A stretch of DNA of 37,200 nt, taken from the NCBI GenBank assembly GCA_016790425.1, contig JAEUPF010000082.1, positions 1 through 37,200 of the forward strand. Direction: 5' to 3'. Shown here piece after piece: positions 35,419 through 37,200 of the stretch. The notes under the pieces are model-generated. The model was given only the letters and a program-made list of their open reading frames with translations, had not been told where the DNA came from and ran no database searches. Each line of letters starts with the position of its first letter. The stretch's first letter is position 1. The translations under genes and the position numbers were made by a program. This DNA is from Rubrivivax sp. (lineage in GTDB: Bacteria; Pseudomonadota; Gammaproteobacteria; Burkholderiales; Burkholderiaceae_C).

Positions 35419-37200
35419 ATGGCCTCCATCATCCCGGCACTGACCACCACGCAGATCGCGGGCCTCGATACGGCCTCGATCGCGGCGCTGACGACGGCGG
35501 ACTGGGCCGCGTTCAGCTCGGCGCAGGTCGCGGCGCTCGGCACGTCGCAGCTGGCGGCCATCTCGACCGCCGGCATCGCGGCGCTGACGACGAGCGCGAT
35601 GGCGGGCTGGGAAACGGCGGACCTGTCGCTGCTGTCCACTGCCCAGGTGCGCGCCATCGAGACCGCCGACCTGGTGGCCCTGGGCACGGCGCAGATCGAA
35701 GGGCTCACCAGCGCCCAGGTTGTCGCCCTGTCCACCGCGCAGGTCCGCTCGCTGGAGACCGCGGACATCGTCGCGCTCGGCACCACCGACGTGGCGGCGA
35801 TGGGCACGGCGCAGGTCGCGGCGCTGGCCACGAGCCAGATCGACGCGCTGACGACCAACCAGGTGGCCGGGTTGACCACGGCTCAGATCGTGGCGCTCAA
35901 CACGGCGCAGGTGGTGGCGCTGGACACCTCCGACATCCAGGCGCTGACCACCAGCCAGGTGGCCGCCCTGACCACCGCCCAGGTGGGCGCGCTGCAGACC
36001 GCCGACGTGGCCGCGCTGCAGACGGCCGACCTGGTGGTGATGAGCACGGCGCAGATGCGCGCCCTGGCCACTTCGCAGCTGGCGGCGCTGGATACGACGC
36101 AACTCTCGTCGATGACCACCGCCCAGGTGGCCGGCCTGACGACGCAGCAGACGGCGTCGCTCACCACTTCCGACCTGAACGCGCTGACGACGAGCCAGTT
36201 CGCGGCGCTGACGACCAGCCAGGTGGCGGGCCTGACGACGACGCAGATCTCGAGCCTCGACACCGTCGACCAGGTGGTGCTGAGCACGGCGCAGATCCGC
36301 GCCCTCACGACGGCTCAGGTCGCCGCGCTGGAGACGGCCGACGTCGCCGCGCTCACCTCGTCGCAGGTGGCGGCGCTGAGCACGGCGCAGGTGCGGGCGC
36401 TGGAGACGGCCGACGTCGCCGCGCTGGAGACGACCGACCTGGCCGCGATGGCGACGGCGCAGATCGCCGCGATGGCGACGGCGCAGATCGATGCGCTGGG
36501 CACGACGCAGCTGGCCAACCTCACGACGACGCAGGTGGTGGCGCTGAGCACGGCGCAGCTCACCGCGCTGGTGACGAGCGACCTCAACGCCTTCACGACC
36601 TCGCAGTTCAGCGCCCTGACGACGAGCCAGGCTGCGGGGCTGACGACGACGCAGATCTCGAGCCTGGACACCGTCGACCAGGTGGTGCTGACGACAGCGC
36701 AGGTGCGCGCGCTGACCACGGCTCAGGTGGCGGCGCTGGAGACGGCCGATGTGGCGGCGCTGACCTCGTCGCAGGTGGTGGCGCTGTCGACCGCCCAGGT
36801 GCGGGCGCTGGAAACGGCCGACGTGGCGGCGCTGGAGACCACGGACCTGGCGGCGATGGGCACGGCGCAGATCGCCGCGTTCGCCACTGCGCAGATCGAC
36901 GCGCTCGGCACGACGCAGCTGGCCAGTCTCACCACCGCGCAACTCGTCGCGATGAGCACGGCGCAGCTGGCGGCGCTGGGCACGAGTGACCTCAACGCGC
37001 TCGGCACGTCGCAGTTCGCGGCGCTGACGACCAGCCAGGTCGCGGGCCTGACGACGACGCAGATTGCGAGCCTCGACACGGTCGACCAGGTGGCGCTGAC
37101 GACAGCGCAGATCCGGGCGCTGACAACCGCGCAGATCGCCGGCTTCGACACCGCCGATGTCGCTGCGCTGACTTCCTCGCAAGTGGCCGCGCTGAGCACC
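35419..37200 (+). CDS. Giant 8-residue-repeat protein (3' end outside window)
   Basis: The first 594 codons of a larger protein made almost wholly of 8-residue repeats of the form L-[TSEG]-T-x-[QD]-[VIL]-x-[AG], such as LTTAQVAA and LETADVAA. The repeats begin within ten residues of the start (MASIIPALTTTQIAGLDT), and no signal peptide or other domain is visible. Each unit has Ser/Thr followed three residues later by Gln/Asp, a helix N-cap pattern, so a solenoid of short helices is possible; a beta-solenoid cannot be excluded. Seventeen units form a 136-residue super-repeat. The ATG at 35419 follows GAAGGA with 8 bases of spacing. Export might be by type I secretion with a C-terminal signal outside the window, or via the flagellar apparatus given the promoter. 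I do not recognise a named family. Confidence 0.85.
   Translation, partial: MASIIPALTTTQIAGLDTASIAALTTADWAAFSSAQVAALGTSQLAAISTAGIAALTTSAMAGWETADLSLLSTAQVRAIETADLVALGTAQIEGLTSAQVVALSTAQVRSLETADIVALGTTDVAAMGTAQVAALATSQIDALTTNQVAGLTTAQIVALNTAQVVALDTSDIQALTTSQVAALTTAQVGALQTADVAALQTADLVVMSTAQMRALATSQLAALDTTQLSSMTTAQVAGLTTQQTASLTTSDLNALTTSQFAALTTSQVAGLTTTQISSLDTVDQVVLSTAQIRALTTAQVAALETADVAALTSSQVAALSTAQVRALETADVAALETTDLAAMATAQIAAMATAQIDALGTTQLANLTTTQVVALSTAQLTALVTSDLNAFTTSQFSALTTSQAAGLTTTQISSLDTVDQVVLTTAQVRALTTAQVAALETADVAALTSSQVVALSTAQVRALETADVAALETTDLAAMGTAQIAAFATAQIDALGTTQLASLTTAQLVAMSTAQLAALGTSDLNALGTSQFAALTTSQVAGLTTTQIASLDTVDQVALTTAQIRALTTAQIAGFDTADVAALTSSQVAALST
36265..37200 (+). repeat. 408-bp super-repeat of 24-bp units
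   Basis: The marker GTCGACCAGGTG occurs at 36265 and 36673, and GTCGACCAGGTGG recurs at 37081: spacing exactly 408 bp twice, equal to seventeen 24-bp units. Two full units and the start of a third lie in the window. The stretch before 36265 has the same 24-bp periodicity but is more diverged. Confidence 0.92.

Noticed and set aside
35002-37182. Minus-strand open frames opposite the giant repeat gene
   Set aside because: They are periodic only because the plus-strand repeat is periodic. The plus frame has a ribosome site, a promoter and a sensible octad pattern.

Overview
The window is about 70% GC, with long overlapping reading frames on both strands, which is typical of a high-GC betaproteobacterium. 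The protein families point to Burkholderiales, most likely the Rubrivivax / Leptothrix / Methylibium / Piscinibacter group: an Aer-type receptor, a BMP-type purine transporter next to xdhABC, a two-partner secretion locus and sigma-28-like promoters. This assignment is by recognition, not by a database search. No rRNA, tRNA, CRISPR array or insertion sequence was seen.

Layout. (1) 1-5437, minus strand: a phosphorelay cluster with an HTH-receiver protein, a receiver-Hpt protein and a large multi-PAS hybrid histidine kinase cut by the window start. (2) 5592-7923: an Aer-like chemoreceptor (plus) converging on and overlapping a 1-Cys peroxiredoxin (minus). (3) 8181-19852: a two-partner secretion operon (TpsB transporter, 1554-residue TpsA exoprotein, exported WD40-caspase protein) facing a VWD-domain surface or periplasmic protein across a 9-bp hairpin. 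(4) 20033-22701: small metabolic and unknown genes (PEP mutase/isocitrate lyase family, VOC protein, a 23-bp tandem repeat array, an EcsC-like protein and a cupin). (5) 22680-35044: a purine module with xdhABC (minus), a divergent LysR regulator with a long palindrome over its start, then guaD and a BMP-type ABC importer (plus). (6) 35045-37200: hairpins, a sigma-28-like promoter and the first 594 codons of a giant protein made of 8-residue repeats, running off the window.

How the genes fit together. The purine module reads as uptake of a purine or nucleoside (BMP lipoprotein, two permeases, double ATPase), deamination of guanine to xanthine (GuaD) and oxidation of xanthine/hypoxanthine to urate (XdhAB, matured by XdhC), under the LysR regulator. 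The phosphorelay can in principle run kinase His901 to receiver-Hpt Asp62/His223 to HTH-receiver Asp147, with the first fused receiver of the kinase lacking its acceptor Asp. The most unusual part is region 3: a caspase-like cysteine peptidase with an export signal built from 12-bp repeats starts one base after a TPS exoprotein whose C-terminal tail carries an Arg4 cluster. The second is region 6: a repeat protein organised as 8-residue units inside 136-residue super-units, apparently in the flagellar sigma-28 regulon and with no Sec signal.
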